Below are positions 49,409-57,451 of a stretch of DNA of 59,840 nt, piece by piece. Source of the stretch: Butyricicoccus faecihominis. Its GTDB lineage: Bacteria; Bacillota; Clostridia; Oscillospirales; Butyricicoccaceae. Position 1 is the stretch's first letter, and the number at the start of each line of letters is the position of its first letter. The position numbers were made by a program, and so were the translations under genes. The notes under the pieces are model-generated. The model searched no databases and was not told the DNA's origin. It saw nothing but the letters and a program-made list of their open reading frames with translations. The stretch spans positions 1-59,840 of the forward strand of contig NZ_JANGCE010000023.1 of the NCBI RefSeq assembly GCF_024462775.1. Direction: 5' to 3'.

Positions 49409-51904
49409 CTACCTCTTTACTTCAATATTCAGATACTTTTTTACCTTCTGATAGAATTCCTGCATGTCCAGCGGCTTTGCCACATGGTCATTCATACCCG
49501 CCTGCAGGCATTTTTGCTCGTCTTCCAAATAGGCGTTTGCAGTGACGGCAATGATGGGAACGTCCTTCGCGTCCGCGCGGTTCAGGGCGCGGATCTGTCT
49601 GGTGGCTTCAAGTCCGTCCCAACGGGGCATCTGCATATCCATCAGAATCAGGTCAAAATGGCGTTCGCCCGAATCACGGAACAGCTCAAAGGCGTCCACG
49701 CCGTCCACCGCGCACACCACCCGCGCGTTCGCCATGCCGAGAAATTCCACCGCGATCTCCCGATTCAGTTCGTTATCCTCCGCCAGCAGAATGACAATCC
49801 CGGTCAGATCGCAGGCCTCCCGCACAGGGGCGGCGGCCTGTACCGCCTGCTCCGCGGTCTTGCCCTTAAAGCTGACGTCTACAAAAAAGGTGGTCCCCGC
49901 GCCCTTGGCGCTCTCCACCCGGATGGAACCGCCCATAAGGGAAACCATACTCTGTACGATGGAAAGCCCCAGACCGGTCCCGGTTTGGGCATGGACTTCC
50001 GGATCGTCCTCTCGTTCAAAAGGGTTGAATAGCTTTTGCTGAAAGGCCTCGCTCATACCGATGCCGTTATCCTGAATGCGGAAGCACAGGAGGCAGTAAT
50101 CCCGGGCGGAGGGGTTCCACTCCACGGAAAACGTGATACGACCGCCCTCCGGCGTATATTTGACGGCGTTGCTGAGCAGATTCATCAGCACCTGACTCAG
50201 CCGCGTCCGGTCCGCCAGCAGCTCCATGCTGCCGGCCTGATTTTCTAAGACATACCGCTGCTTTTTCATGCCGGCCTGAACAGAAATAATATTGCTGAGA
50301 TCGTCCAGCAGGCCGTCCAGTTCAAACCACTCTTCAGACAGCGACATTTTCTGGCTCTCTATTTTGGAGATATCCAGAATGTCGTTGATGAGACTGAGCA
50401 GGTGCTGCGAGGAGGAATTGATCTTTTGCAGGCAGTCCTTGACCCTCGCCCGGTCGTCCAGCTTGGCCTCGGCGATCTGGGCCATGCCCACCACGGCGTT
50501 CATCGGCGTGCGGATCTCATGGCTCATCTGGGAGAGGAACGAGGACTTCACCCGGCTGGCGTTCTGCGCCGCCAGGGCGGAGGCGCGGAGGGATTCCTGC
50601 ATCTGTTCGTCCTTTGTAATGTCGAGGATGGACACGATACATTTTTTGGAACCGGTCATGATGATGTAGGAGGTCTCCACCTTGAGGCACTGCCTGAGGC
50701 CGGTTCTTGGGTTGTCCCATTTTACATTTTCCGAAATTTCTGCCCCCTCCAGAAATGTTTCTGGACGCAGGACTTCGGCCAACCGCTGGTTTCCTTCGAA
50801 TGTGTCAGGTGGAGCCTTTCCCGCCGCGCCGTCCAGTCTCTGCCCGTCGATGCCCAGGATGCGCTCTATATTATCAAAGGCAAGCTCCAGCTTTCCGGTC
50901 CCGCAGTCATATAAAAGCACCACGTCCTCGATGCTCTTTGCGACGCCGTTAAACAGGTCGATTTGGTATTGACGCGCTTTCCTGCTTTTGCGGCCATACC
51001 AGGAGTACAGCCAAAAGGTGATGGCTGCCGCTCCAAGAATAAGGATGCTGGCGGCGGCGATGGTCTGCGTCACCGCCTTACCCTCGCCCTGAATGCTGGA
51101 CTCCGGGATGATTCCGCAGAGATACCATTCGCCTCGGTCCACCGGCCAGAAATAGACGTAGGTGGCCTCGCCGTCCACCTGCATTCTGGCAATGGTGCTT
51201 TTCCCACCGGCAATGGCGGCGCTGATGTCCTGCTCCAGCTGGGCGTCCAGTATGCCAAAGTCCGTCAGGAAGCCGTGCAGATCGTATTTCCCGGAAATAA
51301 AGACCTTTGTGCTGGTGGGCTCATAGACGAAGCGCAGCGTCTCCGCGTCCAAAATATAAATCAGCCCATCGCCCTGATAGATCGAATTGGGCAGGATGTT
51401 GTCGTACCGCTCCATGATGATGTCCGCATAGAGGGTTCCCGCCGGCTCGCCGGTATCATAAACAGGGCACAGGACCGTATAGGTCCAGGCGCCCAGATCG
51501 CTCATATAGACGTCGGTCACCAACGAGTCCGTCTGTGCGTATATCTCCCCGGCGGGCAGGGCCGAGGGCGCGAACTCCTTGCCGTTGCTGCTGACGCCGG
51601 AATCGGAAGCGGCAGGTACGAAGGAGATCCGCGCAAACGGGCTGCTCTCATACATCCGCGCCAGTTGGGTGAGGGTATCCCCCCGCACGTCGAAAAGGTT
51701 TGCAAGCTGCGCGGCCGTGGACACATCGTTCCTCCTGATCTCAGCGATGCCGGCTTCTACGACCTGTACTATTTCCCGGACATTTTCCGTCGCCGACTGC
51801 TCCATCTGTACCCGGATGCGGGAGGACAGCCCAAAGATGATAGATCCAATAAGCGCCATCACTGCAAGCATCAGCAGTACCGCTCTGGATTTATGCCATT
51901 TCAT
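49409..51904 (-). CDS. dCache-type membrane hybrid histidine kinase
   Basis: 831 residues from ATG 51904 (AGAAGG nine bases upstream; ATG 51913 and an upstream GTG-type frame to 51952 are alternatives). Membrane helix at about 10-30, extracellular double-Cache domain (about 35-290; GTLYADIIMERYDNILPNS), second helix (about 297-317), PAS-like segment, HisKA (FLSQMSHEIRTPMN), HATPase (LMNLLSNAVKYT, DNGIGMSEA, TGTGLGLSIV), receiver (LAEDNELNRE, LMDMQMPRWDG). No HPt follows. First gene of the island operon with the lipoprotein and giant kinase. Confidence 0.9.
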   Translation of the reverse strand: MKWHKSRAVLLMLAVMALIGSIIFGLSSRIRVQMEQSATENVREIVQVVEAGIAEIRRNDVSTAAQLANLFDVRGDTLTQLARMYESSPFARISFVPAASDSGVSSNGKEFAPSALPAGEIYAQTDSLVTDVYMSDLGAWTYTVLCPVYDTGEPAGTLYADIIMERYDNILPNSIYQGDGLIYILDAETLRFVYEPTSTKVFISGKYDLHGFLTDFGILDAQLEQDISAAIAGGKSTIARMQVDGEATYVYFWPVDRGEWYLCGIIPESSIQGEGKAVTQTIAAASILILGAAAITFWLYSWYGRKSRKARQYQIDLFNGVAKSIEDVVLLYDCGTGKLELAFDNIERILGIDGQRLDGAAGKAPPDTFEGNQRLAEVLRPETFLEGAEISENVKWDNPRTGLRQCLKVETSYIIMTGSKKCIVSILDITKDEQMQESLRASALAAQNASRVKSSFLSQMSHEIRTPMNAVVGMAQIAEAKLDDRARVKDCLQKINSSSQHLLSLINDILDISKIESQKMSLSEEWFELDGLLDDLSNIISVQAGMKKQRYVLENQAGSMELLADRTRLSQVLMNLLSNAVKYTPEGGRITFSVEWNPSARDYCLLCFRIQDNGIGMSEAFQQKLFNPFEREDDPEVHAQTGTGLGLSIVQSMVSLMGGSIRVESAKGAGTTFFVDVSFKGKTAEQAVQAAAPVREACDLTGIVILLAEDNELNREIAVEFLGMANARVVCAVDGVDAFELFRDSGERHFDLILMDMQMPRWDGLEATRQIRALNRADAKDVPIIAVTANAYLEDEQKCLQAGMNDHVAKPLDMQEFYQKVKKYLNIEVKR

Positions 51905-51997
51905 GCGCAGCATCCTTCTTTCCACCGGCTTGTGATTCAAAAGGGAAATCAAATCTCAATCTTGTCCATCTATGCCTTGTTCATGTCTATTTCTATT

Positions 51998-52026
51998 ATT
52001 ATAAAACAAAGGCTGGAAAAACTCAA
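51998..52026 (-). promoter_or_regulatory. Promoter of the island sensory operon
   Basis: Minus strand TTGAGT (52021-52026), 17 bases, perfect TATAAT (51998-52003). It shares the divergent gap with the GntR-like gene. Confidence 0.7.
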
Positions 52027-52100
52027 CGGACTTCTGGCTTTCTTTAAGAGAAAATGATAAAATATTTAAAACAGGAGATGTTTAGGGCGGTGAATGACCT

Positions 52101-53567
52101 TTGCGGAACGAACAACAGTTTTCCAATTTGATCTATGAATACTTTCTTCTGCGCTTTCGGTTCGGGTATTATAAACGGGGCGATACCCTGCCGCTGGTTG
52201 AGGCCCTATGCCGGGAATTCGGCGTTGCGGAAAACACCGTGAAGTTAGCTCTGCGCCGTTTACGTGTGGAAGGCTATATTGATATGCGCGGCGGTCGATC
52301 TACAAAAGTGCTTTTTGAGCAGTCAGCGCGGGAATATCAGGACTATATTGCCTCCTTTTACGCCAAAAGGCAGGAGGCGTATTCCGACCTCTCCGCCTCT
52401 GCCGAGTTTACCTTTGTCCCGCTGCTGCTTGAGGGTCTGCGCCGCATAGACGGAGCAGAGCTCGACGCAATGTCCCAAATGGCCGAACAGGCGGAGGGGG
52501 ATGATCTTCTTCATTTTTACTGCCTGATCTTGCAGAGGCTCAAGAACCCTTTGGTCATGAACCTTCTATGGGAGACGCTTTTCTTTTGGGGCTTCCCGTT
52601 TGCAGGGCAGAAACACCGCCCTACGCCATATCCGATTGAAACTGTCCGGGAAGGGATCAAGGCGATGATAGGCGGCGCGAAATTGCAGTTCTGGGATTCT
52701 GTACGCAATACATTGCTCGAATTTCAGCGGAGCGATCTTTTTGCTGTATCCAACTATTTAAGGCGGCATGTACCAAAACGGCCAAAAGAGGAACAAATTT
52801 CGTTTGTCTGGCGGATCTACCGCGACCACCCGCAGATCTGCTTTAAGCTGTCCGTCCAGCTTTTGCATGAAATTTATCTCGGGGCATACCGTGACCAGCC
52901 GTATCTTCCCTCCTATGCGGCAATGGCGAAGCAGTACGGTGCTTCCATTAGCACAGTCCGCCGCACGATAGCGGCGCTGCATGAAATTGGAGCCGTCCAG
53001 CCCATCAACGGAACAGGCATCCGAATATGTCCGATAGGGGAGCCGTGTAAGCCCGTCAATTTTTCAAACGCTACCGTCCGCCGCAATCTCTCGTTCTATG
53101 TGCAGGCATTCGATTTGGCCCGCTATACCTGTCAGGGCGTGACCCATGACTTCGTTTTGTCGTGCTCCTCCGAGGTCCGGGAGGAATTGATCGACCTGCT
53201 GGAAAAGGAGCTCCGCTCCGGGCACCACGGCATCTCTATCTTCCATCTTTTGAATTGCATCATCAACCACCACCGGTTGCAGGCCGTCCGGCAGGTTTAT
53301 GGGGTCGTCTACAGCCTTTTTCTCTGGGCGGCGCCCTTAAAGGGGGCAAGCGGAGAGACGCCGGAGTTGGATCGGGCGGCTGAACGGTTTACAAATCTGA
53401 TGAGCCAGCATCTGAGGGGAAATGACGCCGAGGGGTGTGCGGCGGCGGTCAAGGAGCTGATTGACAGACAGTTTATCGATGCCGAGAAGTTCCTTCATCG
53501 GAAGGGGATTCGGCTGGAAGAACTTCGACTCTCTCCTACCATAAGGTTTCTTGTGGCAGATAATTAA
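52101..53567 (+). CDS. Two-winged-helix GntR-like transcription regulator
   Basis: 488 residues, TTG start at 52101 after GGGCGGTG. The N-terminal GntR winged helix (LPLVEALCREFGVAENTVKLALRRLRVEGYI) is followed at about 250-310 by a second one (LPSYAAMAKQYGASISTVRRTIAALHEIGAV). The rest is helical, with no UTRA or FCD domain recognised. A protein with two GntR heads is unusual. It is divergent from the sensory operon, so it is probably its regulator, or regulated by it. Confidence 0.75.
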   Translation: MRNEQQFSNLIYEYFLLRFRFGYYKRGDTLPLVEALCREFGVAENTVKLALRRLRVEGYIDMRGGRSTKVLFEQSAREYQDYIASFYAKRQEAYSDLSASAEFTFVPLLLEGLRRIDGAELDAMSQMAEQAEGDDLLHFYCLILQRLKNPLVMNLLWETLFFWGFPFAGQKHRPTPYPIETVREGIKAMIGGAKLQFWDSVRNTLLEFQRSDLFAVSNYLRRHVPKRPKEEQISFVWRIYRDHPQICFKLSVQLLHEIYLGAYRDQPYLPSYAAMAKQYGASISTVRRTIAALHEIGAVQPINGTGIRICPIGEPCKPVNFSNATVRRNLSFYVQAFDLARYTCQGVTHDFVLSCSSEVREELIDLLEKELRSGHHGISIFHLLNCIINHHRLQAVRQVYGVVYSLFLWAAPLKGASGETPELDRAAERFTNLMSQHLRGNDAEGCAAAVKELIDRQFIDAEKFLHRKGIRLEELRLSPTIRFLVADN

Positions 53568-53591
53568 ATGATACAAAATACCTTCCTAAAA

Positions 53592-53636
53592 GGGAACGAG
53601 ACGATGGCGGAATACCATTGTCTCGTTCCCTTTGTG
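53592..53636 (+). terminator. Terminator of the GntR-like gene
   Basis: 16-bp stem with one G-U (gggaacgagacgatgg / ccattgtctcgttccc, 53592-53607 / 53615-53630) and TTTGTGTT. From here to 53896 nothing convincing is seen; an 83-codon minus-strand frame there lacks a ribosome site and is not called. Confidence 0.8.
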
Positions 53637-53896
53637 TTCTTATCCATCACGGGGCATGTTCTCGCTTATAAAGAACCGCTTTACAATTTTCTTTAGGGGG
53701 ATTCCGTATCAATAGCGACGCAAAAAGATAGGGCAGGCCTGCTCCGGCAAGCTTCTGGGCTCGTTCCGTTTTATATTTATCAAGACAGATTTCTGGTGAC
53801 CCTTCCCAGAAATAAAGACAGCTTACGAGGGCGCTGCGGCGGGATTGCGTCCCAAACCCGGAGCCATGTGTCCCTGACGCACTCTTCAGCATACTC

Positions 53897-54106
53897 ATGG
53901 TTTCCCACGATATGCCGGAGCCAGAGGACCGCTGTTTGGCGTCACTACTGGGGCGACGAAAGCCCCTGACAAGAAAGCTGGGGCGGGACTATGCCCTATC
54001 TATGGCCCTGTACGCCACGGGCAATTACGACGCTGCCTATCTGGCCGGCCTGATCGCGGACAGCAAGGCCATGCGGGAAGCGGACTTCGAGAAATGGATT
54101 CTTTAG
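53897..54106 (+). pseudogene. Truncated DNA-alkylation-repair (AlkD-like) fragment
   Basis: 69 codons. LTRKLGRDYALSMALYATGNYDAAYLAGLIADSKAM and READFEKWIL match the middle of clostridial AlkD-like HEAT-repeat glycosylases (about 230 residues). The N-terminal and C-terminal parts are missing, and the first 25 residues read like an out-of-frame join. It lies just inside the right-hand island repeat and is probably a casualty of insertion. The assignment rests on this one block. Confidence 0.5.
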
Positions 54107-54166
54107 GCGTTCCACCGCGCCCTTCAATGGTGGGGGGGCAACTCCTGCCGGAGTGACTTTTGGGTA

Positions 54167-54242
54167 GTCTGATATCTAAAATTCGAGGCCCTCAACTTTT
54201 CTCAGTTGAGGGCCTCACTAGGCTTGAAAACACTGGCTTTTT
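54167..54242. repeat. Island-flanking hairpin repeat, right copy
   Basis: Same element as 43926-43999: gtctgatatc, a perfect 12-bp stem (gaggccctcaac / gttgagggcctc, 54185-54196 / 54205-54216) and aaaacactggctttt. The two copies bracket 10.2 kb of sensory genes. Confidence 0.78.
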
Positions 54243-54272
54243 GGACCATATATCTTTTTTGCCTTGTACTTT

Positions 54273-54301
54273 TGGAGCGGATGATGGGAGTCGAACCCGT
54301 T
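54273..54301 (-). other. tRNA 3'-end-like fragment (possible prophage/island att site)
   Basis: Minus strand ACGGGTTCGACTCCC then ATCATCCGCTCCA: T-stem-loop and acceptor-like 3' end of a tRNA with no upstream body. This is the form of an attachment-site scar at the junction between island and prophage. Confidence 0.5.
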
Positions 54302-54371
54302 CATTATTACGGTATAGCTTGCTTTAATCGTAACGTGTTGCATATTGTGTTGCATTTGTTCAAATGCGGCG

Positions 54372-54394
54372 GCCCCGATCGATAAGGCCGGGGC
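54372..54394 (-). terminator. Hairpin at the prophage edge
   Basis: gccccg/cggggc arms (54372-54377 / 54389-54394) enclosing a GATC-containing loop. Probable end of the small prophage transcript. The 54107-54479 gap otherwise holds only the repeat and tRNA-like fragment. Confidence 0.4.
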
Positions 54395-54479
54395 TTTGTC
54401 CTGTCCTATTTGACAATCAGCCCTTGCCGCGCCTGCATGGCCGCATACTCCTCGCACGTCAGCAGCGCGGTGCCGTCTA

Positions 54480-54764
54480 CTATCCTTTCGCCAGCTTTTC
54501 TTCTTTCATGCGCTGCCGTTCAGCAAGCTCTTCGATTTTTTCAAGGGTGAAGTGATCAAGCATCTCCTCATCTAGATCGTCGAACAAATGCGAGGGTTCT
54601 GTATCCGGCGTATCATCCTGCCGCTTCACGCAGTACCGGGCAAAGAGGTTAAACGTGGCATAGCACGGCTGCGCGCCCTCAATGCCTCCGTTTTCGTCAA
54701 ACAACTCATAATCCTGTAGGTTATAGCCAAATTTCAATTTCCGAATCGGCTGTTTAACACACAA
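54480..54764 (-). CDS. Hypothetical prophage protein, possibly 5'-truncated
   Basis: 94 codons from TTG 54764, with no SD and directly after a terminator, so the true start is unclear. The product contains KLKFGYNLQDYELFDENGG and YATFNLFARYCVKRQ and ends in a charged helix (LDHFTLEKIEELAERQRMKEE). The -1 frame stays open for about 24 codons past the TAG (ending MQARQGLIVK), so a frameshift mutation or a programmed shift is possible. No family recognised. Confidence 0.45.
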   Translation of the reverse strand: MCVKQPIRKLKFGYNLQDYELFDENGGIEGAQPCYATFNLFARYCVKRQDDTPDTEPSHLFDDLDEEMLDHFTLEKIEELAERQRMKEEKLAKG

Positions 54765-54767
54765 TTA

Positions 54768-54798
54768 AAAAGCAGGAGGATTTTTACCTCCTGCTTTT
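54768..54798 (-). terminator. Terminator of the 43-residue phage gene
   Basis: Perfect 12-bp stem aaaagcaggagg/cctcctgctttt. The arms themselves supply the T run on the minus strand. Confidence 0.8.
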
Positions 54799-54812
54799 AG
54801 TAGAACCTTAAA

Positions 54813-54944
54813 TTACTTATCTACTGGAATACGAAAAGCTTTCAGACCATAATTTTTTGCCCAATAGGTTACCCCGTTGCGCGTAAAATATGGACGGTAA
54901 ATGTAGTTTTCGTTTCCGCCACCACGTCTATCCGTCGTATGCAT
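54813..54944 (-). CDS. 43-residue phage protein
   Basis: ATG 54944, nine bases after AAAGGAA. Product MHTTDRRGGG...YIYRPYFTRNGVTYWAKNYGLKAFRIPV. The Tyr/Arg-rich compact pattern recurs in small prophage ORFs near the immunity region. An in-frame extension to 55115 is poorly supported. Its upstream leader lies opposite the putative plus-strand RNA at 55017-55095. Confidence 0.55.
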   Translation of the reverse strand: MHTTDRRGGGNENYIYRPYFTRNGVTYWAKNYGLKAFRIPVDK

Positions 54945-55016
54945 ATGTGCAATTCCTTCCTTTCCGACCCGGAATTGTCTCTTGCATTCTCCTATCATAT
55001 GTGTTATCATATTTAG

Positions 55017-55095
55017 TGCAATGAGGTAGCAAGAGTCGGGTATAGCCGAGTCTGTGATCCCTAAGAGATAACGTTGACAGACGTTATCTCTTTTT
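55017..55095 (+). ncRNA. Candidate small RNA antisense to the phage leader region
   Basis: Plus-strand promoter TTGCAT (54982-54987), 17 bases, TATCAT (55005-55010). It is followed about 70 bases on by a 10-bp terminator stem agagataacg/cgttatctct with TTTTTA (ending near 55095). There is no plus-strand ORF. The RNA would lie opposite the immA 3' end and the leader of the 43-residue gene. Confidence 0.35.
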
Positions 55096-55605
55096 ATATG
55101 CAATTTCTGCTGCACTCATTGAAGCGCCGCAAAAACGTGCAATCTCTTCAGGCTCCCAATTTTTAATAATATGATCGGGCATCATGAGCGCAGATGCAAA
55201 GGTATTTGCTTGCCACTCGGACTTCCTATAAGCTGGCACATCGTTTCGTTCATCTATGCGGCTTAACGCTAAATCCACATCGCGATGCATGAAAAAATGT
55301 CCTATCTCGTGCGCCAAAGTGAAACGGTCTCGTCCATTCCCACAACATGCGCCTTCATAAACGCTGTTTCGGATTTTCATTACATTTGTTGTCGGGTTAT
55401 AGTTCGCCTCATCCCTGCCCATGTCAATATCCTCGACAATTTCATAGTCAAAACCCGAAGATAAAAAGGGCAACACTTTTTCGATGACCTCAACAACTGG
55501 AAAATACGATTCTTGATCCAAGTCCAGTTTTTTGCGCACCGCGCGCGCTAATGATTTAATGTCCGCCCGGCTTGCTGGCGGCACAAGAAATTCGCTCACG
55601 CTCAT
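55084..55605 (-). CDS. ImmA/IrrE-family metallopeptidase
   Basis: 173 residues. Zinc motif HEIGH in RFTLAHEIGHFFMHRD; SEWQANTFASALMMP is the family third-ligand helix. It overlaps the XRE gene by ATGA. In integrative elements such peptidases cleave the partner XRE repressor after DNA damage, releasing lysogeny. Confidence 0.92.
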   Translation of the reverse strand: MSVSEFLVPPASRADIKSLARAVRKKLDLDQESYFPVVEVIEKVLPFLSSGFDYEIVEDIDMGRDEANYNPTTNVMKIRNSVYEGACCGNGRDRFTLAHEIGHFFMHRDVDLALSRIDERNDVPAYRKSEWQANTFASALMMPDHIIKNWEPEEIARFCGASMSAAEIAYKKR

Positions 55606-55964
55606 TCCTCCCTATTGCGATGTAAAATCGAAAGAATTTCATCTACCTGCGCAGATGATAAGCCATCAAACTGGCGAGCAAGTGCCAAACCCATGTCGCG
55701 CCGCCTACCAGACGCGCTGTTCAGTGAAATCGTAATCTCTTTTCGTGTCTCATCAAAGGCATCCCAGAGCTTATGCTGTTGATGACCATCCAAATGATAC
55801 GCCGAAATTATCCCCTCGATCATTTTCCTCTGCGGCTTCCTTTTTCCATTTTCGACAGAAGAAAGTTGAGCCGAAGAAATATTCAGCACATCTGCCATAT
55901 CCTTTAGGATTTGGCCATTATCAATTCGCAGTTTACGAAAGATTTTGCCCAGCTCCGTCACCAT
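55602..55964 (-). CDS. XRE-family repressor
   Basis: 120 residues, GGAGGTGG upstream. HTH_XRE: ILKDMADVLNISSAQLSSVENGKRKP (about 18-44). The C-terminal half is helical (LALARQFDGLSSAQVDEILSIL) and probably dimerises and carries the ImmA cleavage site. Promoter TTGACA-17-TATGCT, with TTTGTGAA direct repeats nearby. Confidence 0.9.
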   Translation of the reverse strand: MVTELGKIFRKLRIDNGQILKDMADVLNISSAQLSSVENGKRKPQRKMIEGIISAYHLDGHQQHKLWDAFDETRKEITISLNSASGRRRDMGLALARQFDGLSSAQVDEILSILHRNREE

Positions 55965-55996
55965 GCCAACTCCACCTCCTTCTATATTCTTTGCTT

Positions 55997-56060
55997 AGCA
56001 TACCATGCGCCAGCTCTATTGTCAATACATTTTTGTGAATTTATTTTACAACTTTGTGAA
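55997..56060 (-). promoter_or_regulatory. Prophage repressor promoter and operator repeats
   Basis: Minus strand TTGACA (56020-56025), 17 bases, TATGCT (55997-56002). TTTGTGAA occurs at 56032-56039 and 56053-56060, 21 bases apart just upstream: a plausible XRE operator pair. Confidence 0.65.
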
Positions 56061-56072
56061 ATGAACAAATAA

Positions 56073-56108
56073 GCCCCGGCCACTCCACCAAAGGAGCAGC
56101 CGGGGCCT
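56073..56108 (-). terminator. Terminator of the prophage late/lysis operon
   Basis: 8-bp GC stem gccccggc/gccggggc (56073-56080 / 56099-56106), just past the amidase stop, followed on the minus strand by TTATTTG. Confidence 0.7.
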
Positions 56109-56116
56109 TACCATAT

Positions 56117-56875
56117 CTATTCGCTATCAAACACCTTGTCCGTGTAGTCCTTCGCAAGGGTCAGCACACGCGCCATGTCCTCTGTCATGTCGATCCCCTT
56201 GTAGGCTTCGCTGCCGCCTTTGCCTTTCAACGTACCGGTCGCAGCCAACGCCTGCAGTTCCTTGCCGATACGGCCGGCGAAATCGTTCACGCTGCTATGC
56301 CGCTGCTCGGCCAGCACCTTCAACGTTTCGTCCCGCGCGATCTCGCGCACCTGTTTGTCTGTCATATCTTCTTCCTCCAGTTTCGCCTTAAAGGTTGTCC
56401 ATAAATTACTGTCACGCACCCACGGCTCCGGGCAGCACTTGCCGGTCACGTCATAGTGCCGTATCACTCGGCTTGCTGGGATGTTATACCGGCCCATCAG
56501 GTAGCGCACCAGATCCAACGCGCGGTCTACCGTTGCGTCCGGGATCGCGTACTTGCCATCGCGGATCACGCTGCACATTTCCACGCCGATGCTGTTGCGA
56601 TTGGTGCAGATGCCGCGGTACGGGTGATGCGCGGATTCCAGCGAGCCGCCGCAGTGCCAAGCAGCGTCGATGTCCTTGACGGATTGCACGACATTGCTTG
56701 CGTCCACAAAGTAGTGGGCCGATGTACCGATATTCGCACCGCTAAAATAGTTGCCGTTGCCTGCCGCTGTGTCGCCATTGTTGCCAGTGTAGTGCAGGAC
56801 GATGTACAGGATGCTGTTACCTGCCCGTCCTTGGTAGTGGTTGCTGGGGTGGGCGGGGATGTAGTCAATCCGCAT
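56117..56875 (-). CDS. Phage N-acetylmuramoyl-L-alanine amidase (endolysin)
   Basis: 252 residues from ATG 56875 (a GTG three codons upstream is the alternative). Amidase_2 fold: YIVLHYTGN (zinc His), SAHYFVD, AWHCGG, NSIGVEMC, RHYDVTGKCCPEPW (second His and Cys). A C-terminal region of about 85 residues with helical repeats (VREIARDETLKVLAEQR) probably binds the wall. The start overlaps the holin end. Role: lysis at the end of phage growth. Confidence 0.92.
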   Translation of the reverse strand: MRIDYIPAHPSNHYQGRAGNSILYIVLHYTGNNGDTAAGNGNYFSGANIGTSAHYFVDASNVVQSVKDIDAAWHCGGSLESAHHPYRGICTNRNSIGVEMCSVIRDGKYAIPDATVDRALDLVRYLMGRYNIPASRVIRHYDVTGKCCPEPWVRDSNLWTTFKAKLEEEDMTDKQVREIARDETLKVLAEQRHSSVNDFAGRIGKELQALAATGTLKGKGGSEAYKGIDMTEDMARVLTLAKDYTDKVFDSE

Positions 56876-57149
56876 CCTTACCACCGCCCGTCAACTGCTT
56901 GTACGCCTGATTTGCACCGGTCGCGGCAAGGCCGGACGCAATGCCGATCGCCGCAGCCGTGATGTAATCTGCGTCGGCAAAGTCCGGCATGATGTACGTG
57001 GCCGCGATGCCCAATACAGCGCCCAGTGCGCCGCAGATGACCGGAAGCCATTTGTTATCAAGGGCGGTCGCCTTGATCGCCTGCGCCGCCAGCAGGCAGA
57101 TGACCGTGATAGCAGGGATTGCGGTAACGCCTAAGTTGTTGATGTCCAT
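56865..57149 (-). CDS. Phage holin
   Basis: 94 residues, AAAGGAG before ATG 57149. Hydrophobic segments at about 10-28, 35-52 and 62-82, then a short charged tail (LTGGGKDAD). Size, topology and position directly before the amidase are typical of clostridial phage holins. Confidence 0.85.
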   Translation of the reverse strand: MDINNLGVTAIPAITVICLLAAQAIKATALDNKWLPVICGALGAVLGIAATYIMPDFADADYITAAAIGIASGLAATGANQAYKQLTGGGKDAD

Positions 57150-57165
57150 TTTATAATTTCTCCTT

Positions 57166-57423
57166 TCACTGACCGCGCTGCTCCAGCACGGTAATTCGGT
57201 GTTCGTGGTCGTCAATCGTAGCATCCTGCTCGTCGTTGTGTCGCCAGATGCGATCATGACTTTTTTCGTTTTTGGTGCTGATGTCGTCCAGACTTCCCGT
57301 CATTAAATCTATACGGGTCGTCAGCTTGACAATCGACGTATTCAGCGCAAGCAGCGGTTTTACCACGGTCACGCCAAAGCCGACGAGTGCGATCAGCACG
57401 CCGACTACGCCCCATTCGTTCAT
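57166..57423 (-). CDS. XhlA-like phage membrane protein
   Basis: 85 residues. One N-terminal membrane segment (VVGVLIALVGFGVTVVKPLL), then a coiled-coil tail (DEQDATIDDHEHRITVLEQR). This is the layout of haemolysin XhlA-type proteins, which assist holins. SD AAGGAAG; 15 bases before the holin gene. Confidence 0.8.
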   Translation of the reverse strand: MNEWGVVGVLIALVGFGVTVVKPLLALNTSIVKLTTRIDLMTGSLDDISTKNEKSHDRIWRHNDEQDATIDDHEHRITVLEQRGQ

Positions 57424-57451
57424 AAGCTCTTCCTTCCCGCCCTCGAGGGGC

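Noticed and set aside
53647-53898. 83-codon minus-strand frame
   Set aside because: No ribosome site and Cys/Ser/Lys-rich non-family sequence; possible repeat-derived frame only.
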